46,317 bases of DNA, taken from assembly GCF_019400985.1 (NCBI RefSeq), contig NZ_WTFF01000017.1, positions 1 to 46,317 on the forward strand, read 5' to 3'. Position 1 is the first letter of the stretch. Each line of letters starts with the position of its first letter. The translations under genes and the position numbers were made by a program. The notes under the pieces were generated by a model, which ran no database searches, had not been told where the DNA came from, and saw only the letters and a program-made list of their open reading frames with translations. Source of the DNA: Streptomyces bambusae (GTDB taxonomy: Bacteria; Actinomycetota; Actinomycetes; Streptomycetales; Streptomycetaceae). This document shows, in pieces, positions 8,138-15,501 of the stretch.

Positions 8138-8451
8138 CGTACCCCCACGAGAGCATCGACCTGCCCGAGGACCGGGGCTGCCTGCGGTGGGTGCTGGGCG
8201 TGCCGCTGACCCTGATCCACCTGCTGAACGCCTTCTTCGTGTACTCCGCCGTCGCCTTCTCGCCCCAGGGCGACTGGGACGACCAGGGCTACGCCGGGCT
8301 CGGCGCCGTCTGCCTCGCCTCGGTCGCGCTGAGCGTCCTGGGGGTGCTGATCACGCTGATCCCGTCCGTGCGCCGGGCCATGGGCCTGTGGTGGTTCGCC
8401 CCGCCCGTGGTGCTGGCCGTGATCGCGATCATCCGTGTGAAGACGGCCTGA
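8134..8451 (+). CDS. Small integral membrane protein, candidate immunity partner
   Basis: 105 residues with three predicted TM helices (about 19-41, 54-76 and 83-101), short loops and an acidic N-terminus. The TTG start at 8134 overlaps the TGA of the transglycosylase-like gene (TTGA), and AAGGAAG lies about 9 nt upstream, so translation appears coupled. A small polytopic protein directly after a possible wall-degrading effector is what one expects of an immunity protein, but it could equally be an accessory membrane protein; nothing in its sequence shows binding. I do not recognise a named family. A strong hairpin follows. Confidence 0.6.
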   Translation: MTYPHESIDLPEDRGCLRWVLGVPLTLIHLLNAFFVYSAVAFSPQGDWDDQGYAGLGAVCLASVALSVLGVLITLIPSVRRAMGLWWFAPPVVLAVIAIIRVKTA

Positions 8452-8462
8452 GACGCCACAGG

Positions 8463-8495
8463 CCGCAGCCCCCGTCCGGATGGCGGGGGCTGCGG
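8463..8495. terminator. Bidirectional terminator hairpin
   Basis: Perfect 12-bp stem (8463-8474 with 8484-8495) and a 9-nt loop between the convergent ends of the small membrane protein gene (8451) and the symporter gene (8524). Confidence 0.85.
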
Positions 8496-8523
8496 CGGTT
8501 GCGGAGTTGCGGGCCGGCGGGGG

Positions 8524-9849
8524 TCAGACCGCTGCGACCGGGACGGCGGCCTTCTGCTCGGCCTCGTGGGCCGACGGGCCGTCGATCGGGGAGGCCGACG
8601 CGGAGGCGTAGGCCTCCTTGTCCAGGATTCCCTCGCGGGCGGCGACCACGACCGGGACCAGGGACTGGCCGGCCACGTTCGTGGCGGTCCTCATCATGTC
8701 GAGGATCGGGTCGATCGCCAGCAGCAGGCCAACGCCCTCCAGCGGCAGGCCCAGCGTGGACAGGGTCAGCGTCAGCATGACCGTGGCGCCGGTCAGACCG
8801 GCCGTGGCGGCCGAGCCGACCACCGAGACGAAGGCGATGATCAGGTAGTCCTTGATGCCCAGCTGCACGCCGAAGATCTGCGCGATGAAGATCGCGGCGA
8901 GCGCCGGGTAGATCGCGGCGCAGCCGTCCATCTTGGTGGTCGCGCCGAACGGCACGGCGAAGGAGGCGTACTCCTTCGGGACGCCGAGGCGCTCGGTGAC
9001 CTTCTGGGTGACCGGCATGGTGCCGACCGAGGAGCGGGAGACGAAGGCCAGCTGGATGGCCGGCCAGGCGCCCTTGAAGAACTGCAGCGGGCTGACCTTG
9101 GCGACGGTGGCGAGCAGCAGCGGGTAGACGCCGAACAGCACGAGCGCGCAGCCGATGTAGACGTCGGCGGTGAAGGTGGCGTACTTGCCGATCAGGTCCC
9201 AGCCGTACGTGCCGATCGCGGTGCCGATGAGGCCGACGGTGCCGAGGGGGGCGAGGCGGATGACCCACCACAGGGCCTTCTGCAGCAGCTCCAGCACGGA
9301 CTCGGCGAAGGTGAGGACGGGCTGGGCCTTCTCGCCGAGCTGGAGGGCGGCGATACCGGCGACGGCGGCCATGAAGACGATCTGGAGCACGTTCAGCTCG
9401 GTGAACGGCGTGATGACGTCCGTCGGCACGATGCCGGTCAGGAAGTCGATCCAGGAGCCGGTGCGCTTGGGCAGCTTGCCGTCGGCGGGGGTGAGGCCGG
9501 TGCCGGCGCCCGGGTCGGTCAGCAGGCCGATGGTGAGGCCGATGGCGACCGCGATCAGCGACGTGATCATGAACCAGAGCAGCGTGCGCGAGGCGAGCCG
9601 GGCGGCGTTGTTCACCTTCCGCAGGTTGGTGATCGACACCAGGATGGCGAAGAAGACCAGCGGCGCGACGGCCAGCTTCAGCAGCTGGACGAAGATGTCG
9701 CCGACCTTCTCCAGCGTGGTGTGGAGCCAGCTGATGTCCTGGCTGCGGGCGAGCCAGCCGAGCAGGACGCCGAGCACCAGACCGGTGACGATCTGGGCCC
9801 AGAAGGGGAATTTGAACGAGGCCTTGGGGGCCGCGGTGGTTGCGGACAC
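8524..9849 (-). CDS. Dicarboxylate/amino acid:cation symporter (DAACS/SDF family)
   Basis: A 441-residue secondary transporter of the GltP/DctA family that takes up C4-dicarboxylates or glutamate/aspartate with protons or sodium. Visible family marks: eight hydrophobic TM stretches, the re-entrant serine-rich loop FVSRSSVGTMP, the KMDGCAAIYPA segment (NMDGT-type motif) and the TNVAGQS segment of the last core helix. The extra 40-50 residues near PADGKLPKRTGSW form an extracellular loop. I chose the GTG at 9849 because GGAG (complement of 9857-9860) lies 7 nt upstream; a second GTG at 9855 lacks proper spacing, and the longer reading to 9972 is not transporter-like. The C-terminus is Ala/Pro-rich and probably disordered. 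Substrate cannot be fixed by inspection. Confidence 0.92.
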   Translation of the reverse strand: MSATTAAPKASFKFPFWAQIVTGLVLGVLLGWLARSQDISWLHTTLEKVGDIFVQLLKLAVAPLVFFAILVSITNLRKVNNAARLASRTLLWFMITSLIAVAIGLTIGLLTDPGAGTGLTPADGKLPKRTGSWIDFLTGIVPTDVITPFTELNVLQIVFMAAVAGIAALQLGEKAQPVLTFAESVLELLQKALWWVIRLAPLGTVGLIGTAIGTYGWDLIGKYATFTADVYIGCALVLFGVYPLLLATVAKVSPLQFFKGAWPAIQLAFVSRSSVGTMPVTQKVTERLGVPKEYASFAVPFGATTKMDGCAAIYPALAAIFIAQIFGVQLGIKDYLIIAFVSVVGSAATAGLTGATVMLTLTLSTLGLPLEGVGLLLAIDPILDMMRTATNVAGQSLVPVVVAAREGILDKEAYASASASPIDGPSAHEAEQKAAVPVAAV

Positions 9850-10245
9850 GGACACACTCCGGGGTGGGCGCACGGGAGGCAGGGACGTTTCTGCAAGGTG
9901 TTGCGGTGCGGCAGCCAGGAAGATGCCCGGCCGGGACCGCTGCTGAACTCGTAAAGGTGTTACGGACAGCAACAGGCCGCGGACACGCGGCGGCAGAGGT
10001 CGACGTGCAGGCGCGCCACGAGCAGGGTGCTCATGGCAGTCAGGGGCGCGGCAGCGGTCAACATGTTGAAGAAGCTAACACTTCTGCTTTGAGAAACCCA
10101 AAGCATTACTTTGGGCCGGGTGTGAGTGCGGGAGCGCGCCGGGAGCGGCGCAGGAACGCCAACGCCCCGCCACCGGACGGGAAGTCCGGCGGCGGGGCGG
10201 TCGCAGGGTATGAGGAAGGTGTGACGAAGCTTACGAAGCCTGCGG
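9850..10245. other. Intergenic region upstream of symporter gene
   Basis: Nearly 400 bases with a lower-GC stretch at about 10055-10115 that includes a small stem-loop (CCCAAAG 10097-10103, CTTTGGG 10109-10115, loop of 5). This AT-richer stretch is the best candidate for the symporter promoter/operator region. The other end holds the terminator of the DUF4229 gene. No gene was found. Confidence 0.45.
10163..10199 (-). terminator. Terminator hairpin of the DUF4229 gene
   Basis: A 16-position stem (10163-10178 with 10184-10199) with one mismatch and a 5-nt loop, 47 bases beyond the stop of the minus-strand DUF4229 gene. Confidence 0.75.
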
Positions 10246-10566
10246 TCAGGCGGACGGCGTGGCGGCTCGCGCGGCGTCGTCCGCGGCGTCCTCCTGGCTG
10301 CGGTTCTCGGCGAGCCGGCTCTTGGCCCGCTCGACCCGGCCGGCGATCTGCTCGGACATCTCCTCGCGCTGCTTGCGCAGCAGGACGAAGGAGAGCGGCG
10401 CGGAGAGCACGAGGGCGAGCAGCACGACCCAGGCGAGGTTCGCGTCACCGAGACCGGCGGGCACCCAGCGCAGCCGGACGAGGGCGAACACCACGAGGAA
10501 GCACGCGACGAAGATGCCCAACCGCATGGCGGTGTAGCGGATCGTGGCGTTCGGCTTCTGGGACAC
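10246..10566 (-). CDS. DUF4229 domain-containing membrane protein
   Basis: 106 residues. Two TM helices (about 14-32 and 43-62) separated by a short loop (RWVPAGLGDAN) are followed by a charged, coiled-coil-like cytoplasmic tail (EEMSEQIAGRVERAKSRLAEN) and an Ala-rich end. This matches DUF4229, small actinobacterial membrane proteins of unknown role often found near menaquinone genes. The GTG start at 10566 has AAGGGG about 7 nt upstream. A strong hairpin lies downstream. Confidence 0.85.
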   Translation of the reverse strand: MSQKPNATIRYTAMRLGIFVACFLVVFALVRLRWVPAGLGDANLAWVVLLALVLSAPLSFVLLRKQREEMSEQIAGRVERAKSRLAENRSQEDAADDAARAATPSA

Positions 10567-10643
10567 GGTGACCCCTTGTCTGTGTCGGTACGTCCGGTGA
10601 TGCCCGTCCAGTGAAGCACGCCGGGACCCCCGCCCGGCGCGGC

Positions 10644-10685
10644 GGGGTCGGCGCGGAGGGGTCGGCGCGGAGGGGTCGGCGCAGC
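10644..10685. repeat. 14-bp tandem repeat, three copies
   Basis: Units GGGGTCGGCGCGGA start at 10644, 10658 and 10672 (the last two bases differ in the third copy). Related GGTCAGCGCA-type elements follow to about 10735. The tract is intergenic, between the DUF4229 gene start and the GNAT gene stop. Confidence 0.8.
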
Positions 10686-10726
10686 GGTCAGCGCAACGGC
10701 CGGCCGCCGAGCGGTCGGCCCACCGA

Positions 10727-11254
10727 TCAGCGCAGCGGAAGCAGCATGATGATGTCGTCGCGGTCGTCGCCGGGGGCGACGCGGATGGCGTCGGGGATGC
10801 GGCCGACCTCCTTGTACCCGCAGGACGCGTAGAAGTGCTCCAGACCGAGGCCGCCGCGGCAGCACAGCCGGATCGCCTCGACGCCGTCGAAGGACGTACG
10901 GACGGCGTCCGCGGCGGCCGCCATGAGGTCGCGGCCGTAGCCCTTGCCCTGGTGGCGGGGGTGGACCATCACCGTGTAGGCCCACAGCCAGTGGGTCATC
11001 AGGTGGTGGGTGTTGAAGGTCAGAAAGACCGTCGCCGCCACCCCACCCTCGGCGTCCCGCCCGACCAGCAGCCGCGATCCCCCGTCGGCCACCTGCGCAA
11101 GCTGCTTGATCAGCTGCGGCCGCACGTCGTCCCGCCCGACGGGCGGCACGAAGCCGACGGCACCGCCCGCATTGGACACGTCCGTCCACAGATCGAGGAT
11201 GCCCGCGTGCAGAACGGGGTCGATCACCGGATCCAGCGTGAAGGTAAGGGTCAT
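10727..11254 (-). CDS. GNAT family N-acetyltransferase
   Basis: 175 residues. Motif A of the GNAT fold is clear: YTVMVHPRHQGKGYGRDLM, with the acetyl-CoA pyrophosphate-binding Q/R-x-x-G-x-G/A loop as QGKGYG, followed by the motif B-like CCRGGLGLEHFYASCGYKEVG. Length is normal for the family. The acceptor is unknown. The ATG at 11254 lies 8 nt from a GATACT -10-like element and lacks a ribosome binding site, suggesting a near-leaderless mRNA. It runs in the same direction as a second GNAT gene 79 bases upstream but looks separately transcribed. Confidence 0.88.
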   Translation of the reverse strand: MTLTFTLDPVIDPVLHAGILDLWTDVSNAGGAVGFVPPVGRDDVRPQLIKQLAQVADGGSRLLVGRDAEGGVAATVFLTFNTHHLMTHWLWAYTVMVHPRHQGKGYGRDLMAAAADAVRTSFDGVEAIRLCCRGGLGLEHFYASCGYKEVGRIPDAIRVAPGDDRDDIIMLLPLR

Positions 11255-11262
11255 ACGGCGAG

Positions 11263-11289
11263 AGTATCCATTACCCCGGGGGGAGGCAA
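11263..11289 (-). promoter_or_regulatory. Candidate promoter of the GNAT gene (near-leaderless)
   Basis: On the minus strand, GATACT (complement of 11263-11268) lies 8 nt before the ATG at 11254. TTGCCT (complement of 11284-11289) lies 15 nt upstream of it. The short distance to the start codon and absence of a Shine-Dalgarno sequence point to a leaderless or almost leaderless transcript. Confidence 0.4.
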
Positions 11290-11333
11290 CGACATAACGC
11301 CGAGGCCCCGCCGCGGACGTACGCGTGCGGCCG

Positions 11334-11837
11334 TCAGAGACTGCGCACCATCACCGCGTACAGCGGGGAGTCGCCGGAGGGCTTGGCCTCGGCCCGCTTC
11401 TCGTACCCCCACTTCTCGTACAGGGCCTGCACCTTGGGGTGCGCCGAGTCGACGAGGAGCGTCACATGGTCCACATCGACCGCGTCGACGAGTGCGTCAT
11501 GGATCTGCCGGGCCCGGCCGGTGCCCTGCCACCGGGGCACCACCATCAGCTCGGACAGCGCGAGGATCCGACCACGCACCCCGTCGGGCCGGTCCGTCCC
11601 CTTCCACCACCCACCCGGCTTGAACTTCGAGCCGTACGCGTACCCGACCGGGCCGCCGTTCTCCCAGCCCGAGACGCACAGCCAGTCCTCGCGCCCCGAC
11701 CACAGGTCGACGAAGTACGAGAACCGCTCCCGCGAGTGGAACGGATCCGGATCGCCCGCGTACACCTCGTCGTGGATGTCCAGGAGCAAGGAGCGGACGT
11801 CCGGCGCGTCGGCATGGGTGTACCGCTTCAGGTCCAT
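11334..11837 (-). CDS. GNAT family N-acetyltransferase, coupled to XRE-type regulator
   Basis: 167 residues with the GNAT core: SELMVVPRWQGTGRARQIHDAL (motif A, QGTGRA binding loop) and LLVDSAHPKVQALYEKWGYEKRAEAK (motif B). The N-terminus MDLKRYTHADAPDVRSLLLDIHDEVYAG is typical of actinomycete GNATs annotated with unknown small-molecule or peptide acceptors. The ATG at 11837 has GAGGAG 8 nt upstream and overlaps the end of the upstream regulator gene by 10 bases, so the two are co-translated. The regulator probably controls or partners the acetyltransferase. Confidence 0.87.
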   Translation of the reverse strand: MDLKRYTHADAPDVRSLLLDIHDEVYAGDPDPFHSRERFSYFVDLWSGREDWLCVSGWENGGPVGYAYGSKFKPGGWWKGTDRPDGVRGRILALSELMVVPRWQGTGRARQIHDALVDAVDVDHVTLLVDSAHPKVQALYEKWGYEKRAEAKPSGDSPLYAVMVRSL

Positions 11838-13069
11838 TGGCGTGACTCCTCGACCCAGCTCACGACCTCGGGCGCCTTCGTGCCCGTGGCCTCGATGACC
11901 TGGCGCGTCCTGGCCAGGGTGTTCGTCGTACGCCGCGACCCGGACGCCGGCAGCAGCATTCCGTACGCCTGCCGGCCGGTCGCGCACGCGAGTTCCAGCT
12001 CTCCCTGTCTCGCCTGGCACAGCGACAGGTGCGACAGGTACAGCCCCCGGTTACGGATCATGCCGTCCGGGATGGCGGCGAGCGTGCAGTGAAGGCACGA
12101 TTCGGCCCGCTCGTGTTCCCCGAGCGCGGTCCAGACGTAGGACGACAGGGCGTCGAACTCGGCCCGGCTGTAGAACGAGATCCACGCCGACCGCCGCCCG
12201 CACCCGGCCTTGCCGAAAGCCTTCTCCGCGAGGTCCAGGGCCCGCAGCGACTCGGCGGGCCGGTGCAGCCGGGCCAGAGCGTTGGCGTGCCGCACGTGGC
12301 CCAGCGACGCGAACAACGGGTCACGCCGGGCCACCGCCGAGCGCTTCATCACCTCCGCGCCGGCCGCCGCCTCGACGTGGTTCTCCCGCTGGCTGAAGGT
12401 GAGCATCAGGTGGTCCCAGACCCGGTACATGCTCTCGCCGTCGCGGGCGAGGCCGGCGAGGGCGAGCGCCTTGTCCAGGTGGGCGCGTGCGCGCTGCGGA
12501 GCGCTGGCGTCGATGGCGCCGAAGGCTGCCAGGCACGTGACGTCAGAAGCGAGCCGGTACATGTGTCGCTGGACGCGGTCCGAGGCACCGCCGATGGCGA
12601 GCGAGGACCGGATGCGCGCCCCCAGCTCGACAGCCGTGTTCTCGATCCGCCGCGCTCCGCCGATCCTCGCATCATCGCGCAGCAGGGCGGCGTACTCACG
12701 GTGGAACCGCTCGGCGTCGGACTGTCCCAGCCGCGACCGCCGCGCCGGGACGGCTGCAGCGGCGGCGGTTCCGGTCGCTGCGAGAAGGAGAGTACGGCGG
12801 TGCACTGGGTCCTCCGCTGGTGCGGCGGTACGTGGTGGCTCGAACCCTAAGTCCGAGACCGGGCGGCCGAATACCGCTTCCAGCGCAATGCAGCTCCGGC
12901 CGATCGGGCGCCGGGTCCTGCCGTTGAGGAGGTTGCGCACCGTGCGTGCGGACACATCGCCCGGCCTGCCGGTGAGGCTTTGGAGCGCCGCGTTCATCTG
13001 ACGTGCCAATTCGTCCTGCGTCAGGCCGAGTTCGTCCGCGTGAGCCGTGAAGACGGCGTTCACCCCCAT
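11828..13069 (-). CDS. XRE-type HTH regulator with TPR-like C-terminal domain
   Basis: 413 residues. The N-terminal HTH (about 1-75) reads HADELGLTQDELARQMNAALQ...SARTVRNLLNGRTRRPIGRS, a helix-turn-helix of the XRE/Cro class. Residues about 85-115 are a Pro/Ala-rich linker containing a short hydrophobic stretch (RTLLLAATGTAAAAAVP). The rest is a long all-helical array rich in Ala and Leu that resembles tetratricopeptide-like repeats (RARAHLDKALALAGLARDG; RALDLAEKAFGKAG). Such proteins are common Streptomyces regulators sensing unknown signals. The ATG at 13069 begins at the HTH; it has no good Shine-Dalgarno, but TACGTT lies about 9 nt upstream, so it may be leaderless. The longer open frame to 13327 upstream is not protein-like. 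Confidence 0.8.
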   Translation of the reverse strand: MGVNAVFTAHADELGLTQDELARQMNAALQSLTGRPGDVSARTVRNLLNGRTRRPIGRSCIALEAVFGRPVSDLGFEPPRTAAPAEDPVHRRTLLLAATGTAAAAAVPARRSRLGQSDAERFHREYAALLRDDARIGGARRIENTAVELGARIRSSLAIGGASDRVQRHMYRLASDVTCLAAFGAIDASAPQRARAHLDKALALAGLARDGESMYRVWDHLMLTFSQRENHVEAAAGAEVMKRSAVARRDPLFASLGHVRHANALARLHRPAESLRALDLAEKAFGKAGCGRRSAWISFYSRAEFDALSSYVWTALGEHERAESCLHCTLAAIPDGMIRNRGLYLSHLSLCQARQGELELACATGRQAYGMLLPASGSRRTTNTLARTRQVIEATGTKAPEVVSWVEESRQWT

Positions 13070-13317
13070 GCGACCGAACGTAGCCGGACGCGTACTGATC
13101 GCACCAGGCGCCGGGTAATGCGGACGCAAAGTTTTCCGGCGGGCCGGGAGCAACTCGGCGCCAACCTTTCCTGTACCCCAGGACCCTGCGGCCGTTGACT
13201 GGTCATCGCACCTCGGAGCAACCCACCCGCTCCGGGATGTGCCCCAGCAGCGGGCCGCAGGCCCGTCCTCGCGCCGTCCTGCGGCCCGCTGCGTCCCCCG
13301 TCGGAGAGGAGCAGGCC

Positions 13318-13443
13318 ATGAGTACACCCCTGCCGCGCCGGAATCCCGGCCGTGAGCGCCAGCGCCAGGCCGTGCCCGGCTGGGTCGCCGAGGGCACCGC
13401 CATCAGCGACCCGATCGAAGGCCGCAACGGCATCGTCCGCTGA
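13318..13443 (+). CDS. 41-residue peptide of unknown function
   Basis: A small ORF with a strong ribosome binding site (GGAGAGGAG ending about 7 nt before the ATG). The peptide is Arg/Pro-rich at its N-terminus (MSTPLPRRNPGRERQRQ) and ends in a hydrophobic/acidic segment GTAISDPIEGRNGIVR. It has no signal peptide, TM helix or Cys. It is divergent from the XRE/TPR regulator gene and followed by a hairpin shared with mqnE. I do not recognise a family; a leader-like precursor peptide or a small regulatory protein are both possible. Confidence 0.55.
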   Translation: MSTPLPRRNPGRERQRQAVPGWVAEGTAISDPIEGRNGIVR

Positions 13444-13458
13444 GCTCCCGCCAAACGG

Positions 13459-13495
13459 CCGAGGCCGCTCGCAGAGTGGGTGCGGGCGGCCTCGG
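13459..13495. terminator. Bidirectional hairpin between the small peptide gene and mqnE
   Basis: A perfect 10-bp stem (13459-13468 with 13486-13495) and a 17-nt loop lie between the convergent gene ends at 13443 and 13550. Confidence 0.65.
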
Positions 13496-13549
13496 GCGGA
13501 CGGTGGTGCAGGCCGGGCGCGGCAGGGCGCGTCCGGCGCGGCAGGTGGG

Positions 13550-14713
13550 TCAGACGCGCATTGGCTGGGGGGACTCGCGGAGGGTCGCGTCCGGGCCCGG
13601 GTATTCGCGGATGACCTCGTAGCGCGTGTTGCGCTCGACCGGGCGGAAGCCGGCGTCCCTGATCAGTTCCAGGAGGTCGTCCCGGCTGAGCTTGTTGGGG
13701 GTGCCGTAGTTGTCGGCGTCGTGCGTGATCTTGTACTCCACGACCGAGCCGTCCATGTCGTCCGCGCCGTGCTGGAGCGCCAGCTGGGCGGTCTGCACGC
13801 CGTGCATCACCCAGAAGACCTTGACGTGCGGGACGTTGTCGAAGAGGAGGCGGGAGACCGCGAAGGTCTTCAGGGCCTCCGCGCCGGTCGCCATCGTGGT
13901 CCGCGCCTGGAGCGTGTTGCGGACCTTGCCGTCCTTCATGTCCACGAAGTCGTGCTGGTAGCGCAGCGGGATGAAGACCTGGAAGCCGCCGGTCTCGTCC
14001 TGGAGCTCGCGCAGCCGCAGCACGTGGTCCACGCGGTGGCGCGGCTCCTCGATGTGCCCGTAGAGCATCGTGCACGGGGTCTTGAGCCCCTTCTCGTGCG
14101 CGAGGCGGTGGATGCGCGACCAGTCCTCCCAGTGGGTGCGGTGGTCGACGATGTGCTGGCGGACCTCCCAGTCGAAGATCTCCGCGCCGCCGCCGGTCAG
14201 CGACTCCAGGCCCGCCTCGATCAGCTCGTCCAGGATCTCGGAGGCCGACAGGCCCGAGATGGTCTCGAAGTGGTGGATCTCGGTCGCCGTGAAAGCCTTG
14301 AGGGAGACGTTCGGCAGCGCCTTCTTCAGCTCGCTCAGCGACCGCGGGTAGTAGCGCCACGGCAGGTTGGGGTGCAGGCCGTTGACGATGTGCAGCTCGG
14401 TGAGGTTGTCGTTCTCCATGGCCTTGGCCAGGCGGACGGCCTCCTCGATGCGCATCGTGTACGCGTCCTTCTCGCCCGGCTTGCGCTGGAAGGAGCAGTA
14501 CGCGCACGACGCGGTGCACACGTTGGTCATGTTGAGGTGGCGGTTGACGTTGAAGTGCACGACGTCGCCGTTCTTGCGGGTGCGCACCTCGTGGGCGAGG
14601 CCGCCCAGCCAGGCCAGATCGTCGGACTCGTAGAGGGCGATGCCGTCCTCACGGGTCAGCCGCTCGCCGGAGCGGACCTTCTCCTCCAGCTCACGCTTGA
14701 GCCCAGCGTCCAT
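13550..14713 (-). CDS. mqnE: Aminofutalosine synthase MqnE
   Basis: A 387-residue radical SAM enzyme. It joins the adenosyl radical from SAM to 3-[(1-carboxyvinyl)oxy]benzoate to give aminofutalosine, the second step of the futalosine menaquinone route. The [4Fe-4S] motif CxxxCxxC is Cys66, Cys70 and Cys73 (CTASCAYC). The early HFNVNRHLNMTNVC segment, LTGGGAEIF and the HxHxEDW-like region are typical of the MqnE/MqnC/CofH family. Length equals that of known actinobacterial MqnE. The ATG at 14713 has GAGGAGG about 10 nt upstream. It is next to an Lrp/AsnC gene and the ubiX/mqnP/ubiD-type genes, in the order I recall from the S. coelicolor SCO4490-SCO4494 block. Confidence 0.95.
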   Translation of the reverse strand: MDAGLKRELEEKVRSGERLTREDGIALYESDDLAWLGGLAHEVRTRKNGDVVHFNVNRHLNMTNVCTASCAYCSFQRKPGEKDAYTMRIEEAVRLAKAMENDNLTELHIVNGLHPNLPWRYYPRSLSELKKALPNVSLKAFTATEIHHFETISGLSASEILDELIEAGLESLTGGGAEIFDWEVRQHIVDHRTHWEDWSRIHRLAHEKGLKTPCTMLYGHIEEPRHRVDHVLRLRELQDETGGFQVFIPLRYQHDFVDMKDGKVRNTLQARTTMATGAEALKTFAVSRLLFDNVPHVKVFWVMHGVQTAQLALQHGADDMDGSVVEYKITHDADNYGTPNKLSRDDLLELIRDAGFRPVERNTRYEVIREYPGPDATLRESPQPMRV

Positions 14714-14778
14714 CTACCGGTCGCCTCCTCTATACGTCCTGATGTCCTGACTGTCCTGCAACCCTCGCAACCGTACTC

Positions 14779-15234
14779 TCAGCGCTCTTCGGGCAGCTCC
14801 CCGACCCGGTTCTCCCACTTCGTCGACAGCACGATGGTCGTACGGGTGCGGGAGACGCCCTTGGTCCCGGACAGCTTGCGGATGATCTTCTCCAGGCCGT
14901 CCACGTCGCTGGCGCGCACCTTGAGCATGTAGGAGTCGTCGCCGGCGATGAACCAGCAGTCCTCGATCTCGGCGAGGTCGCGCAGCCGCCGGGCCACGTC
15001 CTCGTGGTCGGCGGCGTCGGAGAGCGAGATGCCGATCAGGGCGGTCACGCCGAGGCCGAGGGAGGCCGAGTCGACGGTCGCCCGGTAGCCGGTGATCACA
15101 CCGGCGCTCTCCAGCCGGTTGATCCGGTCCGTGACGCTGGGCCCGGAGAGGCCCACGAGCCGGCCGAGCTCCGCGTAGGAGGCACGTCCGTTCTCCCTCA
15201 GTGCCTGGATGAGCTGCCTATCCACCGCGTCCAT
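14779..15234 (-). CDS. Lrp/AsnC family transcriptional regulator
   Basis: 151 residues. An N-terminal winged HTH (about 1-60: MDAVDRQLIQALRENGRASYAELGRLVGLSGPSVTDRINRLESAGVI) is joined to a RAM effector-binding domain (about 66-145, including EDCWFIAGDDSYMLKVRASD, with the ligand-loop GDDSYML). It likely senses an amino acid or related small molecule and controls itself, the divergent small gene or the neighbouring mqnE. A likely promoter and an overlapping inverted repeat lie just upstream. It is separated from mqnE by 65 bases in the same direction. Confidence 0.92.
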   Translation of the reverse strand: MDAVDRQLIQALRENGRASYAELGRLVGLSGPSVTDRINRLESAGVITGYRATVDSASLGLGVTALIGISLSDAADHEDVARRLRDLAEIEDCWFIAGDDSYMLKVRASDVDGLEKIIRKLSGTKGVSRTRTTIVLSTKWENRVGELPEER

Positions 15235-15275
15235 CTACCTGACCCCTTCTATTGTTCGGCGATCCTGCAAGTTTA

Positions 15276-15314
15276 GGTATAGAATCGAAGGTACACAGGG
15301 GTCAACGCCCTGTG
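15276..15314 (-). promoter_or_regulatory. Lrp/AsnC gene promoter with overlapping inverted repeat
   Basis: On the minus strand, TTGACC (complement of 15300-15305) and TATACC (complement of 15276-15281) are separated by 18 nt, an SigA-type promoter about 40 nt before the ATG at 15234. CACAGGG (15294-15300) and CCCTGTG (15308-15314) form a 7-bp inverted repeat around the -35 element, well placed for autoregulation by the Lrp-type protein. The whole region is AT-richer than its surroundings and also serves the divergent 47-residue gene. Confidence 0.55.
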
Positions 15315-15357
15315 AATCTTTCAACAGATCAATGACGATCTTCAGGAGTGGTTCACC

Positions 15358-15501
15358 GTGTACACGATCGAGATGGCCTACGCCCACATGCGACAGCTGC
15401 AGGAGCTGGCCAACCGATCCCGTGCCCACCAGCCCGCCGCCGCCCACCGTCTCGACAAGGCCCGCAAGCCTCTGAGCGGCGTCCGCAGCAAGAAGCGCTA
15501 A
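15358..15501 (+). CDS. 47-residue conserved-type small protein
   Basis: GTG-started small ORF with AGGAG about 9 nt upstream. The peptide is helical and basic (AYAHMRQLQELANRSRAHQ, ending GVRSKKR), with no TM segment or Cys. It is divergent from the Lrp/AsnC regulator and shares its AT-rich intergenic region. The coding character (strong G/C at third positions, good RBS) supports it as a real gene, and I believe such a short protein is present at this position in other Streptomyces, though I cannot verify that. Function unknown. Confidence 0.6.
   Translation: MYTIEMAYAHMRQLQELANRSRAHQPAAAHRLDKARKPLSGVRSKKR

Noticed and set aside
13070..13327. Extension of the XRE/TPR regulator upstream to 13327
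   Set aside because: The extra 86 residues are Arg/Pro-rich and unlike the family, and the HTH begins at the ATG at 13069.
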